Part shown: piece by piece, positions 25,420-34,302 of the stretch
Numbering within the stretch: the first letter of the stretch is position 1
How the letters are laid out: each line of letters begins with the position of its first letter
From: Paenibacillus lutrae
GTDB lineage: Bacteria; Bacillota; Bacilli; Paenibacillales; NBRC-103111
NCBI RefSeq assembly: GCF_009757775.1
Contig: NZ_RHLK01000022.1
Coordinates: 1 to 48,678 of the forward strand
Direction of reading: 5' to 3'
DNA: 48,678 bases
Program-made: the position numbers and the translations under genes
The notes under the pieces: generated by a model
What the model was told of the DNA's origin: nothing
What the model saw: the letters and a program-made list of their open reading frames with translations, nothing else
The model's database searches: none

Positions 25420-25686
25420 ATGGTGTTTCGAATGGTCTCGTATGGGATAGCCTTATCCGATGCTAAGATGGGAAGTCGCATAAGACTGAACCGTATAGAT
25501 ATTCAAGGCGTGATGCGCAGAAGGCTGCTTGATCTTGGTTTTGTGCCCGGCAATGTCGTGGAAGTGATTCAGAAAAGTCCGCTGGGCGACCCGACCGCTT
25601 ACCGGATCAGCGGTACGACAATTGCGCTCAGAAAAGAAGAAAGCTCCCTGATTTACGGCGAGCTGGAAGGAGAGGATGCAGAATGA
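25420..25686 (+). CDS. feoA: Ferrous iron transport protein A
   Basis: 88 residues, a small SH3-like protein that works with FeoB in Fe2+ import. The family core is clear: MGSRIRLNRID, RRRLLDLGFVPGNVVEV, KSPLGDPTAYRISGTTIALRKEE. I chose ATG 25420, with AGGA 8 nt upstream; an internal ATG at 25432 is a possible alternative. Its last bases overlap the feoB start (ATGA), so the genes are coupled. Confidence 0.92.
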   Translation: MVFRMVSYGIALSDAKMGSRIRLNRIDIQGVMRRRLLDLGFVPGNVVEVIQKSPLGDPTAYRISGTTIALRKEESSLIYGELEGEDAE

Positions 25687-26414
25687 ACACCTACACGATT
25701 GCGCTGGCCGGCAACCCCAATACAGGCAAAAGCACCCTGTTCAACACCCTCACGGGTCTGAGACAACACACAGGCAACTGGGCAGGGAAGACTGTTGTGA
25801 AGGCAGAAGGCGAATTCGTTCATAACAGCTCTTCCTTCAGAATCATCGACTTACCCGGTACGTACTCGTTATATTCGAATTCAGCGGATGAAGAAACCGC
25901 GCGGGACTATATTATTTTTGAACAGCCGGATGTCACGATTGTCGTTCTGGATGCCACTTCACTGGAGAGAAACTTGAATCTGGCGCTGCAGGTGCTTGAA
26001 ATGACCCACCGGGTAGTCGTGTGCATTAACCTGATGGATGAAGCGGAGAAACTCGGCATAGACATTGATCTTGCTGCAATAAGCCGAAAGCTCGGTGTTC
26101 CGGTTGCGGCCATATCCGCCCGCAGCAGGCAGGGAATCCCCCCGCTTCTGGACCTGGTCGAGAAGGTGGCCGCGGGCATCCTTGTGCCCCAGCCCTTGAT
26201 GGTGCGTTACAGCGATGAAACAGAACGGCAGCTGGCTGAACTGGAGCCTCAAGTCCGCTGCATCCTGGGAACCCGCTTTCCTTCCCGCTGGGTTGCTCTG
26301 CGGCTGCTTGACGGAGACGAGAACCTCCTCTCTTCCATCAAAGCACGGATGAATGAAGAAGGCATCCGTCCGGAACAGGAGGTTGTCAGCTATGGCCGCA
26401 CCGCTTGCCACTAA
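25683..26414 (+). CDS. FeoB G-domain protein (first half of a split feoB)
   Basis: 243 residues holding only the cytosolic GTPase part of FeoB. The G1 loop is GNPNTGKST, G3 is DLPGTYS, G4 is NLMDEAE and G5 is SARSRQG, so all nucleotide motifs are intact. A helical region with RWVALRLLDGDENLL (the GDI-like part) follows. It then stops at 26414, before any membrane segment. The membrane half starts 23 bp earlier in another frame, with its own AGGAGG, so both parts are translated and probably act as one transporter. The start overlaps the feoA stop by 4 bp. Confidence 0.9.
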   Translation: MNTYTIALAGNPNTGKSTLFNTLTGLRQHTGNWAGKTVVKAEGEFVHNSSSFRIIDLPGTYSLYSNSADEETARDYIIFEQPDVTIVVLDATSLERNLNLALQVLEMTHRVVVCINLMDEAEKLGIDIDLAAISRKLGVPVAAISARSRQGIPPLLDLVEKVAAGILVPQPLMVRYSDETERQLAELEPQVRCILGTRFPSRWVALRLLDGDENLLSSIKARMNEEGIRPEQEVVSYGRTACH

Positions 26415-27798
26415 CTCGCCGGACCCGCTCGATTCCCTGCTCGAAGCGGCCCGGAGCGCTGCGCACGGAACCGCTATCCGCGACGGTATTGTCAGCGACA
26501 TCTATAGAACAAGCCGCGAAATCTGCAGCGATGCGGTCAAGGTCAGAGACAAACAGAAGCTGGCTGGCACGCACAAGCTGGATAAGGTACTGACCTCCAA
26601 GCTCTGGGGCTTCCCCATCATGCTGGCCATACTTGGAGCGATTTTCTGGATCACCATTGCGGGTGCGAACGTTCCATCAGGATGGATTGCGGATTTCTTC
26701 GGGATCATCGAAGGGTATTTGACAGCCGGGTTCCAGGCGCTTCATGCCCCTGCCTGGCTCCACGGGATTCTGGTTCTCGGGTTCTTCCGCGGAACTTCCT
26801 GGGTGATCAGCGTGATGCTGCCGCCGATGCTCATCTTCTTTCCGATTTTTGCTTTGCTTGAGAATTTCGGTTACTTGCCGCGGGTTGCCTTTAATATGGA
26901 CCGTCTGTTCAAAAAATCCGGCGGCCACGGCAAGCAGGCTCTCACCATGTCTATGGGCTTCGGCTGTAATGCGGCCGCGATTATGTCTACGCGGATCATC
27001 GAGTCTCCGCGCGAGAGGATGCTGGCCATCCTGACGAACAATTTCGTGCCCTGCAACGGACGCTGGCCGACCCTGATTCTACTGTCCTCCTTGTTCATGG
27101 CAGTCGGAGCTGTAGGAGGGCTTCATACTTTCGTCACGGCCATGGTCGTAATGGGCATCGTCATGTTCGGGATCGCGGTGACCCTGACGGTATCTTGGGT
27201 CTTGTCCAAGACTGCCCTGCGCGGCGTCCCTACGCACTATACACTGGAGCTGCCGCCTTACCGCCGGCCGCAAATGTTCAAAACGATTCTGCTCGCCACC
27301 AGGGATAAATCGTGGAATGTTCTGAAACGGGCTGTCATCGTTGCCGCTCCCGCCGGGATTCTGACCTGGATCCTGGGAAATATTATGATTTCGGGTACGA
27401 GTATACTGGCCCATATTGCAGCTTTCTTCGATCCGTTCGCCCATATGATCGGACTGGACGGTTACATTATCATGGCCTTCGTCCTCGGCCTGCCAGCCAA
27501 CGAGATCGTACTGCCGATCCTGCTCATGGGCTACATGTCATCAGGGGCTATGGTAGATGCGGATGGATTGGATAATATTAAAGACCTCTTCCTCCAGCAT
27601 GGATGGACATGGCTGACAGCTCTGAATATGATGCTGTTCTCGCTGCTCCATTACCCGTGCGGCACTACGCTTTTCAACATCTATAAGGAAACCAAAAGTA
27701 CCAAATGGACGGTGCTCTCAGCTGTTATCCCTCTGGTAATTGCCATTACAGTCACTTTCATAACCGCTCAGGTCTTCCGGGCGTTGGGGTGGGTATGA
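26392..27798 (+). CDS. FeoB membrane permease (second half of a split feoB)
   Basis: 468 residues. After a short soluble start (MAAPLATN) come about eight membrane segments in two Gate-type halves: MSMGFGCNAAAIMSTRII with FVPCNG in the first, GLPANEIVLPILLMGYM and YPCGTTLFNIYKETKS in the second. The pore cysteine regions typical of FeoB are present. Annotation pipelines often call this part a nucleoside-recognition domain protein. ATG 26392 has AGGAGG about 10 nt upstream, inside the G-domain gene. Fe2+ import is inferred from feoA and the G-protein partner. Confidence 0.9.
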   Translation: MAAPLATNSPDPLDSLLEAARSAAHGTAIRDGIVSDIYRTSREICSDAVKVRDKQKLAGTHKLDKVLTSKLWGFPIMLAILGAIFWITIAGANVPSGWIADFFGIIEGYLTAGFQALHAPAWLHGILVLGFFRGTSWVISVMLPPMLIFFPIFALLENFGYLPRVAFNMDRLFKKSGGHGKQALTMSMGFGCNAAAIMSTRIIESPRERMLAILTNNFVPCNGRWPTLILLSSLFMAVGAVGGLHTFVTAMVVMGIVMFGIAVTLTVSWVLSKTALRGVPTHYTLELPPYRRPQMFKTILLATRDKSWNVLKRAVIVAAPAGILTWILGNIMISGTSILAHIAAFFDPFAHMIGLDGYIIMAFVLGLPANEIVLPILLMGYMSSGAMVDADGLDNIKDLFLQHGWTWLTALNMMLFSLLHYPCGTTLFNIYKETKSTKWTVLSAVIPLVIAITVTFITAQVFRALGWV

Positions 27799-27814
27799 GA
27801 AGTTGTCGGTAATC

Positions 27815-27866
27815 AAAAAACGTTTGTACGAAGCCTGCCGCGGCAGCTGTACAAACGTTTTATTGT
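27815..27866 (+). terminator. Terminator of the feo operon, probably bidirectional
   Basis: AAAACGTTTGTAC (27817-27829) pairs perfectly with GTACAAACGTTTT (27849-27861) around a 19-nt loop that holds CTGCCGCGGCAG, itself a palindrome. T-rich sequence follows on both strands. Confidence 0.85.
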
Positions 27867-27919
27867 TTTCGCGAATATCAAAAGATGCTTCTATTGGTGC
27901 TGCAAGTCCCTTGCACTAA

Positions 27920-28669
27920 CTATGTGAATCCGTCAGCCCAATAAGTCACCGTATCGCTGATGCCGAGAAGAAGAAACAGAAGCCCGGCCAGCTTCTGGAC
28001 AATCCCTCCCCATCGCTTGGCTCTGCGCATCAGCAAGCGGTCTGCTCCGAAACCGACGGTAAGCGCCAAGAACAAGAGGAAGGGCATGGCGGTGCCGGCC
28101 GCAAATACGGAGGGCAGGAGCGCGCCATAGGCCGACTGAACCGCCATAGGCATAAGCATGCCGAAGAACAGGACGAACATGGTCGGACAGAAACCAAGCG
28201 AGAAGGCCATTCCCATCAGGAAGGCTCCGGTTCTTGCTCCGGCACGTCTTGCCGCCTGTTCCAGAGATGCCGTGAAACGTGTCCCCAGCCCGAAAGGCAA
28301 TCGGAACAACCCCAGCATAAACAAGCCGATTAAAACAAGCAGAGGCCCCTGCAGCTTCCTCGCATACTCAAACAGCGGAATCAGCTCTCTCGAAACCGGA
28401 TTGCCGAACAGCCAGAACAAACCGCCCAGCAGGCTGAAAAGAACAATTTTCCCCGTAATGTACAGAAGAACCTCTACACCTGACATCCGCCCCTGAGCCT
28501 GCTTTTTGCCGAAATACGTAATAACCGCCACATTGGCCGATAGCTGGCAAGGCGCGACAGATCCGATAAAACCTAAGAATAAGGCCGCAATCAAAGCCAC
28601 ATCCGACCTGGAGGCCGCCAGAAAAGGTTCACTCAAATAAGAACTGATTCCGCTGAAAAACGAGTACAT
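27920..28669 (-). CDS. CcdA/DsbD-like membrane protein
   Basis: 249 residues with about six membrane segments. Two membrane cysteines sit in GSVAPCQLS and LGFCPTM, arranged as the redox pair of CcdA/DsbD transmembrane domains, which pass electrons from thioredoxin across the membrane. I chose ATG 28669 (MYSFFSGI), with GGAGG about 9 nt upstream; the longer reading to 28735 lacks this. Related TauE/SafE or UreH-type transporters are alternatives. No cytochrome-maturation partner lies beside it. Confidence 0.8.
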   Translation of the reverse strand: MYSFFSGISSYLSEPFLAASRSDVALIAALFLGFIGSVAPCQLSANVAVITYFGKKQAQGRMSGVEVLLYITGKIVLFSLLGGLFWLFGNPVSRELIPLFEYARKLQGPLLVLIGLFMLGLFRLPFGLGTRFTASLEQAARRAGARTGAFLMGMAFSLGFCPTMFVLFFGMLMPMAVQSAYGALLPSVFAAGTAMPFLLFLALTVGFGADRLLMRRAKRWGGIVQKLAGLLFLLLGISDTVTYWADGFT

Positions 28670-28742
28670 CCTCACAATCCTCCGCGATTCTTCTCCATAA
28701 TAAAAAAGAAACCTGTCTTTTCCTAATCGTATCAAGTTTGAC

Positions 28743-28812
28743 GCAAAAAGGACACCCTCATCTTAAGATGAGCGTGCCCTTCCTTGCAGGAATAGACGTG
28801 TCCTTCAAATCG
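28743..28812 (-). terminator. Terminator of the short-chain dehydrogenase gene
   Basis: On the minus strand GGACAC pairs with GTGTCC and encloses a CTCATCTTAAGATGAG palindrome (28758-28773); TTTTTG follows. The stem is branched. Confidence 0.65.
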
Positions 28813-28817
28813 GACGG

Positions 28818-29570
28818 TTATTTCGCGGAATATCCGCCGTCTACCGGAAGTTCAACCCCTGTAATATAAGAAGATTCATCGGATGCCAGGAAGAGAACAG
28901 CCTTCGCGATATCCTCTGCTTCACCAAGACGGGGCAGCGGAGTCATCGAAAGGAACCAGCCTCTCATTTTCTCGTCTTCCATCATATCCACCGTCATCGG
29001 TGTGCGGATGAAACCAGGGTGAACGGAGTTGCAGCGAATGTTATCTTTCGCGAAGTCTACAGCCGTTGCTTTGGTAAGCAGGCGTACAGCGCCTTTACTT
29101 GCGGTATAGGCGCCTGCGCCGCTTCCGCCTGTCAGGCCGGCGATGGAGGAAATGTTTACGATGGAACCGCCGCCGTTATTTTTCATATGAGGAATAACGT
29201 GCTTTTGACCCAGGAAAGTTCCTGTCAGGTTGATGGACATCACTCTCTCGAACTGCTCAACGGTCATTTCCAGCATAGGAGTTGCGGCGGAAATTCCCGC
29301 GTTGTTCACGAGGACATCGATTTTACCGAAAGCTTTAATTGCTTCATCGACAACTTTGATCCATTCATCCTCGGACGCAACGTTATGTTTGAAACCGATG
29401 GCTTCGCCGCCGTTTGCTTTAATTTCCTGGACGACTTCCTGTACCTTGTCCTCCTGAATATCGGTTACGACAACTTTGGCCCCTTCTTTGGCTAAAAGAA
29501 GAGCGTCAGCTTTACCCATCCCGCCGCCGGCACCTGTTACGATCGCTACTTTATCCGTCATCTTAGCCAT
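28818..29570 (-). CDS. Short-chain dehydrogenase/reductase
   Basis: 250 residues, classical SDR. The cofactor loop is TGAGGGMGKA, with Asp in VVVTDIQ favouring NAD(H). Structural NNAG is followed by catalytic Ser in VNISSIAG and the YTASK motif. The C-terminal GGYSAK is typical. I chose ATG 29570 (MAKMTDK), with AGGAGG 8 nt upstream. It most resembles FabG/glucose-dehydrogenase-like SDRs, but the substrate cannot be told. It is transcribed alone, from a clear promoter to its own terminator. Confidence 0.9.
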   Translation of the reverse strand: MAKMTDKVAIVTGAGGGMGKADALLLAKEGAKVVVTDIQEDKVQEVVQEIKANGGEAIGFKHNVASEDEWIKVVDEAIKAFGKIDVLVNNAGISAATPMLEMTVEQFERVMSINLTGTFLGQKHVIPHMKNNGGGSIVNISSIAGLTGGSGAGAYTASKGAVRLLTKATAVDFAKDNIRCNSVHPGFIRTPMTVDMMEDEKMRGWFLSMTPLPRLGEAEDIAKAVLFLASDESSYITGVELPVDGGYSAK

Positions 29571-29873
29571 GTGGATTCCTCCTCGGATTCTGCTTGTTCT
29601 AGTAAGTGATATCAGGCCGCTTGCGACTCCAGGCACTAGTCAGAGCGATTCCGCGCACGGGTTCAAATCTGCGGCCGGTTTAACCGCCAGCCTGTCCCGG
29701 GCCATCATTTCTGCTGACAGGATCTGCTGGAATCACTCAACATGTTCATTCTAGGAAATGTGACAAGACGGGTCAACTTTAAATCAATAATATCTCCCTT
29801 TATTTGGGCATTATCCGAAAATAAGCCACAAAAATTTATTCGAAAGTTCACATTTAAGAAGAAGGATTTTCAG
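29571..29873. other. Intergenic region with the dehydrogenase promoter (29748-29776, minus)
   Basis: On the minus strand TTGACC (29776-29771), a 17-bp spacer, TAGAAT (29753-29748). The rest shows no gene or clear structure. Confidence 0.7.
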
Positions 29874-29909
29874 GCAAAAAAGACGTCCCTTCCATTACAA
29901 GGAACGTCT
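29874..29909 (-). terminator. Terminator at the end of the MurNAc operon
   Basis: AGACGTCCCTT and AAGGAACGTCT pair with one mismatch (29881-29909), with TTTTTTG next on the minus strand. Confidence 0.85.
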
Positions 29910-29945
29910 CTTTATTCACGGAATTCAATTGAAATTCCTCCTACG

Positions 29946-31133
29946 TTAAGGCAATGCGAGTTTGCCCATAACTGTCGGGCGGCTTGCTCCTGTTGCTGCG
30001 GGAAGATTATTGGGAACCCCGCACAAGAAATCGTGGCCAAGCAGAGCAAAAATAACAGCTTCCTTGGCGTCATCGTCTACATCAAACTCGCGGGATGTCA
30101 TCACCCGCTGATCCGGCAGAAGGGCAGCGAGCCCTGCCAAGAGAGTCCGGTTGCGGGCCCCTCCCCCGCTGACGATGACTTCGTCGATACGGAAGCGGGG
30201 AAACACAAACTCCCGGTAGCCTGCCGCGATCGTCCGCGCAGTAAAAGCGGTGGCCGTCGCAACAATGTCTGCATCTGCGAGGCCCAGACTCTTGGCGCGG
30301 GCAATAAACTCCGCAGCATAGGCTTTGCCGAACACTTCGCGTCCGGTTGACTTGGGAGGCGCCATCCCGAAATACGGATGGGCCATCATCTCCGCAACAA
30401 GCTGCTCATCTGGCTGACCCTGCGCGGCCCACTTTCCTCCGTCATCGTACGATTCACGGCCCTCCGACAACTGGTAGACGACCTGGTCGATCACCATATT
30501 GCCGGGCCCTGTATCAAAGGCGAATACGTCGTGCGGCCCGGCACCGGGCGCCAGCGCCGTACAGTTGCCGATTCCGCCGATATTCTGAAGCAGCCGCCCC
30601 TTATCCGGGTGGTGGAAGAGAATCAGGTCGCCGTAAGGCGCAAGCGGCGCGCCCTGCCCTCCGACCGCCATATCGGCAGGCCTGAAGTCGCCGACAACCA
30701 GAACCCCGGTGCGCTTAGCGAGCACCGACAGATCGCCGAGCTGCAGCGTGGACCGGGTCAAATACGGGTCTGCGCTGTCCGCTTCGGGAATGTGCCACAC
30801 GGTCTGCCCGTGTGACGAGATAAAATCGACGGAATCCATCCCGATTCCGGCTTCTCTGGCCGCCTCCAGAGCCGCTTCCGCGAAGCGTTCGGCCAGGTAG
30901 GCATTCATTCCGCAGACGAGCGCAACATTGGACTGCCCGGTCGTGCAGAGCTCTTTCAGCCGCTCCCTGAGCTGCTCCGGGTAAGGCCGGCTGTAGAAAT
31001 GGAGCAGCTCCACCCGGGACTGGAGCCCGCTCCCCGTAATCCTCACTACCGCTGCGTCAATGCCGTCCAGCGACGTGCCGGACATAAGGCCGATCGCGAT
31101 CACCGGCCTGTCTTTGCCAATCCCGAATAACAT
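29946..31133 (-). CDS. anmK: Anhydro-N-acetylmuramic acid kinase
   Basis: 395 residues. The enzyme opens 1,6-anhydro-MurNAc and phosphorylates it to MurNAc-6-P. Family signatures seen are GLMSGTSLDGIDAAVV at the start, SSHGQTVWH, GQGAPLAPYGD, NIGGIGN and FDTGPGNMVID. I chose ATG 31133 (MLFGIGK), with GGGAGG 10 nt upstream; the first ATG at 31142 lies too close to that site. It is the last gene of the minus-strand MurNAc operon, and its product feeds MurQ, encoded on the divergent arm. Confidence 0.95.
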   Translation of the reverse strand: MLFGIGKDRPVIAIGLMSGTSLDGIDAAVVRITGSGLQSRVELLHFYSRPYPEQLRERLKELCTTGQSNVALVCGMNAYLAERFAEAALEAAREAGIGMDSVDFISSHGQTVWHIPEADSADPYLTRSTLQLGDLSVLAKRTGVLVVGDFRPADMAVGGQGAPLAPYGDLILFHHPDKGRLLQNIGGIGNCTALAPGAGPHDVFAFDTGPGNMVIDQVVYQLSEGRESYDDGGKWAAQGQPDEQLVAEMMAHPYFGMAPPKSTGREVFGKAYAAEFIARAKSLGLADADIVATATAFTARTIAAGYREFVFPRFRIDEVIVSGGGARNRTLLAGLAALLPDQRVMTSREFDVDDDAKEAVIFALLGHDFLCGVPNNLPAATGASRPTVMGKLALP

Positions 31134-31204
31134 GCTAATCATTCCTCCCGGCGTTGGTTGGCCCCTCAGATAAACTTCGTCTCACCAATAAGCTAAGCGC
31201 AGAA

Positions 31205-31233
31205 CGCCTGCCGGACCAGAGGTCGGACAGGCG
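31205..31233. other. Stem-loop between the namZ-like gene and anmK
   Basis: CGCCTGCCGGACC and GGTCGGACAGGCG pair over 13 positions with two mismatches around a 3-nt loop. No T-run follows, so it is more likely an mRNA processing or stability element than a terminator. Confidence 0.45.
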
Positions 31234-31274
31234 CATGGTATGAACCGTATACAATTACAGCGAGTTTCCATTCT

Positions 31275-32441
31275 TTAATAAAGCAGGTAAGGCTTTCGCT
31301 GGTTTTCCCAGGCTTCCGCTTCCTCCCGCCAGTTCCGGGTGATGCTGCGCAGTCCCTCGCTGCCCGCAAGAGTCATACGCACATCGGTCCCCCCTGTCAG
31401 CAGATCAATGAAATAGCGGGAACCTTCTTTGGGAGGCGTGAGCCATTCGAAGCTGTCCGGGTGCAGAGAGATAACTTCATGCAAGAGTCTCAGCCCAGTA
31501 TGGACCGGCTGGAACTGCTCCCGGTCTGTGACGAACAGCCTGACGCCGCTGCACAGCTCCCCCTGATGCTTGGAGAACGCAGGTGTTGCATACACCGGAT
31601 GTGCATGAACGCCCGGCAGGCCGCTGGCATTCATGCGCCTTGCAAGCTCTACCCCATGTAGCCAAGGGGCCCCGATCCATTCGAAAGGACGGGTAGTGCC
31701 GCGTCCCTCCGACAAATTCGTCCCCTCGAAGAAACAGGTTCCCCCGTATACACGGGCAGAATCGATCGTTGGAATATTCGGTGACGGAACCATCCAGGGC
31801 AGGCCGGTGTCGGTATACTCCATCTTCCGGTCCCATCCCTCCAGCCGAATCACATCGATGTCGCAGCGGACTCCCTTCACATCATTAACCATCAGGGCTA
31901 ACTCTCCGAGCGTCATCCCGCTGCGGATCGGCATCTGCCAGGCGCCGACCATGGACTCATAGCCGGGCCTTAGCATTCCGCCTTCGGCGATGCTGCCTCC
32001 AAGCGGATTCGGCCGGTCCAGAACGAGCAGACTTTTGCCATGCTCCGCGCATGCCTCAAGGGTATACAACAGCGTTGACAGATACGTATAGAAGCGGATG
32101 CCCAGATCCTGTATGTCAAACAAGACCGTGTCGACATTCTGAAGCATCTCGGCGGTTGGGCGCTTGTGTTTGCCGTACAAGCTGTAGACCGGGATGCCAA
32201 GCTCGGGATCCGTTTCATCCTCGAACAAGACCCCCGCCTGCCGCTGCCCGTACAGTCCGTGTTCACAAGCGTACAGGGCAGTCAGCTGCGAATCCTGAAG
32301 CGACGCGCATACCTCAACCGTTGTCCTGAAATCCGCTGTTATCCCGGTTGGATTCGTGACGAGCCCGATTCTGCGGCCTGTCAGAAGAGGATGCTTCATC
32401 GCGTGAAGGCGGTCAACTCCGGACCGCACCACGGCGCTCAT
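31275..32441 (-). CDS. namZ: NamZ-type exo-beta-N-acetylmuramidase (DUF1343, GH171)
   Basis: 388 residues. Family sequences seen are GLVTNPTG, YACEHGLYG, VLFDIQDLGIRFYTYLSTLL, LDRPNPLGG and EGTNLSEGRGTTRPFEWIGAPW. The B. subtilis member (YbbC/NamZ) removes MurNAc from non-reducing ends of peptidoglycan fragments and is secreted. Here the N-terminus (MSAVVRSGVDRLHAMKH) shows no signal peptide, so the enzyme probably acts inside the cell on imported muropeptides. It starts at ATG 32441 with GGAG upstream, overlapping the preceding gene by 4 bp (ATGA). Confidence 0.9.
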   Translation of the reverse strand: MSAVVRSGVDRLHAMKHPLLTGRRIGLVTNPTGITADFRTTVEVCASLQDSQLTALYACEHGLYGQRQAGVLFEDETDPELGIPVYSLYGKHKRPTAEMLQNVDTVLFDIQDLGIRFYTYLSTLLYTLEACAEHGKSLLVLDRPNPLGGSIAEGGMLRPGYESMVGAWQMPIRSGMTLGELALMVNDVKGVRCDIDVIRLEGWDRKMEYTDTGLPWMVPSPNIPTIDSARVYGGTCFFEGTNLSEGRGTTRPFEWIGAPWLHGVELARRMNASGLPGVHAHPVYATPAFSKHQGELCSGVRLFVTDREQFQPVHTGLRLLHEVISLHPDSFEWLTPPKEGSRYFIDLLTGGTDVRMTLAGSEGLRSITRNWREEAEAWENQRKPYLLY

Positions 32442-33130
32442 CGTGCTTCTCCATTCGTCAGAAGTATACCGGCTTCTTCAACCTCAGCCTCTTCGTCTCT
32501 GCTCAGGACATTGTGAACCGCTTTGTACTGATATACACCCAGGATGCCGCTGAACAAGGCAATGAAACCAACCACCGTCAGCATGAGCGGAAACGTAAAA
32601 CAGACCATTTGGAAGAAAGCTCCGATCGTATAACCCGGAAAGCGGAAGAACAGCTTCACACTCTCAGCCATCGCCCGGAAAATCCCCATGCCCTTCTGCA
32701 GGACAAGCTGGAGTGTGTAGAACTGGGAAACGAGCGCCATCAGAACGAAATACGTTTGAAAAACCGCAATCGACATATAGAACATTCCGCCTTTAGACCC
32801 GTAATACCACCAAGTCGACCAGAGGATGAACAAGAGGGAAACGATGAGCAGGCCGAATATCAATGCCGGAAAGAATCCTTTGACCGCTCCGGTAAACAGC
32901 AGGCGAACCTGGCTCGGCTTCCCTTCCGCCTTCTGCTGAAACACATACATGACTCCATACAGCAGCGGCATGTACAAGAGAGCAATCAGAATCGGGACGA
33001 ACGGAATCGGGACCATCAGGATCATCGGGATCAGTACGAGAGAGCTGATGATGCTAGTCAGCGCTACGGGAACGATCTCCCGGAACACCTCGGCACCGGC
33101 TACTTTCAATACGGCATTCAGCTTGCGCAT
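32438..33130 (-). CDS. DUF624/YesL-like membrane protein
   Basis: 230 residues with about five to six membrane segments and a charged acidic tail (SRDEEAEVEEAG). Members of this family commonly sit in sugar ABC operons of Bacillus and Paenibacillus, with no defined function. It starts at ATG 33130 with AAGGAG upstream, between the ATPase gene and the namZ-like gene, and is translationally coupled to the latter. Confidence 0.8.
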   Translation of the reverse strand: MRKLNAVLKVAGAEVFREIVPVALTSIISSLVLIPMILMVPIPFVPILIALLYMPLLYGVMYVFQQKAEGKPSQVRLLFTGAVKGFFPALIFGLLIVSLLFILWSTWWYYGSKGGMFYMSIAVFQTYFVLMALVSQFYTLQLVLQKGMGIFRAMAESVKLFFRFPGYTIGAFFQMVCFTFPLMLTVVGFIALFSGILGVYQYKAVHNVLSRDEEAEVEEAGILLTNGEAR

Positions 33131-33183
33131 CGGTAATCACTCCTTGCAGTCTTTTGTGTTGCAGTCTTTGTGAAATCGGAACC

Positions 33184-34290
33184 TTATAGAACGATCCGCT
33201 GTTCGGTCTCCGGATCGAAGAAATGAGCTTTGCTCATATCGAGGATAAACGTCTTGTCTTGGCCGACGAATGTATGCGTCTCCGGATGTACCTTCGCCGT
33301 AATCAAACGTTTGCCGACATTGAAATATACCAGATTCTCGGAGCCCAGATGCTCCACGACTTGAACGCGTGCTTGCAGCTTGTGGTCATGCGGCACATTA
33401 AGAGAGAAATCTTCGCCGAAGATATGCTCCGGACGAATGCCCATAATCAGGCGCTGGCCTTGATATTTCTTCAAACCGGCTGCGATTGCATCCGGAACTG
33501 CAAATTCGGCGCTTTCCGTAATAACCCGGTTGCCCTCCATACGCGCGTCCATGAAGTTCATCGCAGGCGAACCGATGAAGCCGGCTACGAACATATTCTG
33601 CGGAGTCGCATAGAGATCCTTGGGTGAAGCGATCTGTTGAATGTGGCCCTTGTTCATGACCACAATCCGTTCACCTAGCGTCATGGCTTCCACCTGATCG
33701 TGGGTTACATACACGATGGTAGCGCCCAGCCGCTTGTGAAGCTCGCCGAGCTCAACCCGCATCTGGATACGGAGTTTCGCATCCAAGTTAGAGAGGGGCT
33801 CATCGAACAAGAATACTTGCGGATCGCGGACGATTGCACGGCCTACCGCAACACGCTGGCGCTGTCCGCCGGACAGCTCGCGCGGTTTGCGCTCCAGCAT
33901 GTCTTCCAGCCCGAGAATAGCGGCCGCCGACTGTACTTTCTCATCGATGACGTTTTTCGGCTTCTTCAAGTTCTTCAGGCCGAATGACAAGTTCTCACGG
34001 ATCGACATATGCGGATACAGCGCGTAATCCTGGAAAACCATCGCGATATCGCGGTCTTTGGGATGCAGATCATTCACAACCCGGTCGCCGATAATAATAT
34101 CGCCGCTCGATTGTTTCTCCAGTCCCGCGATCATCCGCAGGGAAGTTGTCTTGCCGCAGCCGGAAGGCCCTACGAAAACAACAAACTCTTTATCATTAAT
34201 GACGAAATCCGAATCGGACACGGCCACAAACGGATCTTTCTTGTCGTCGGTAAATTCTTTACGCACTTTACGAAACTCTACGCGTGCCAT
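33184..34290 (-). CDS. Sugar ABC transporter ATPase (MsmX/UgpC/MalK type)
   Basis: 368 residues. Walker A is GPSGCGKTT, the signature is LSGGQRQRVAVGRA, Walker B is VFLFDEPLSNLDA, with the H-loop in YVTHDQ. A C-terminal OB-like regulatory part (MGIRPEHIF, then VVEHLGSENLVYF) is present. It starts at ATG 34290 with GGAGG upstream. Proteins of this type energise several CUT1 importers at once. It is the only such ATPase in the window, so it may also serve the nan importer. Confidence 0.93.
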   Translation of the reverse strand: MARVEFRKVRKEFTDDKKDPFVAVSDSDFVINDKEFVVFVGPSGCGKTTSLRMIAGLEKQSSGDIIIGDRVVNDLHPKDRDIAMVFQDYALYPHMSIRENLSFGLKNLKKPKNVIDEKVQSAAAILGLEDMLERKPRELSGGQRQRVAVGRAIVRDPQVFLFDEPLSNLDAKLRIQMRVELGELHKRLGATIVYVTHDQVEAMTLGERIVVMNKGHIQQIASPKDLYATPQNMFVAGFIGSPAMNFMDARMEGNRVITESAEFAVPDAIAAGLKKYQGQRLIMGIRPEHIFGEDFSLNVPHDHKLQARVQVVEHLGSENLVYFNVGKRLITAKVHPETHTFVGQDKTFILDMSKAHFFDPETEQRIVL

Positions 34291-34302
34291 AGTCGTTCCC
34301 TC

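Noticed and set aside
25683-27798. Split feoB as a sequencing frameshift
   Set aside because: The second gene has its own AGGAGG and ATG, and the first ends cleanly after the complete G-domain.
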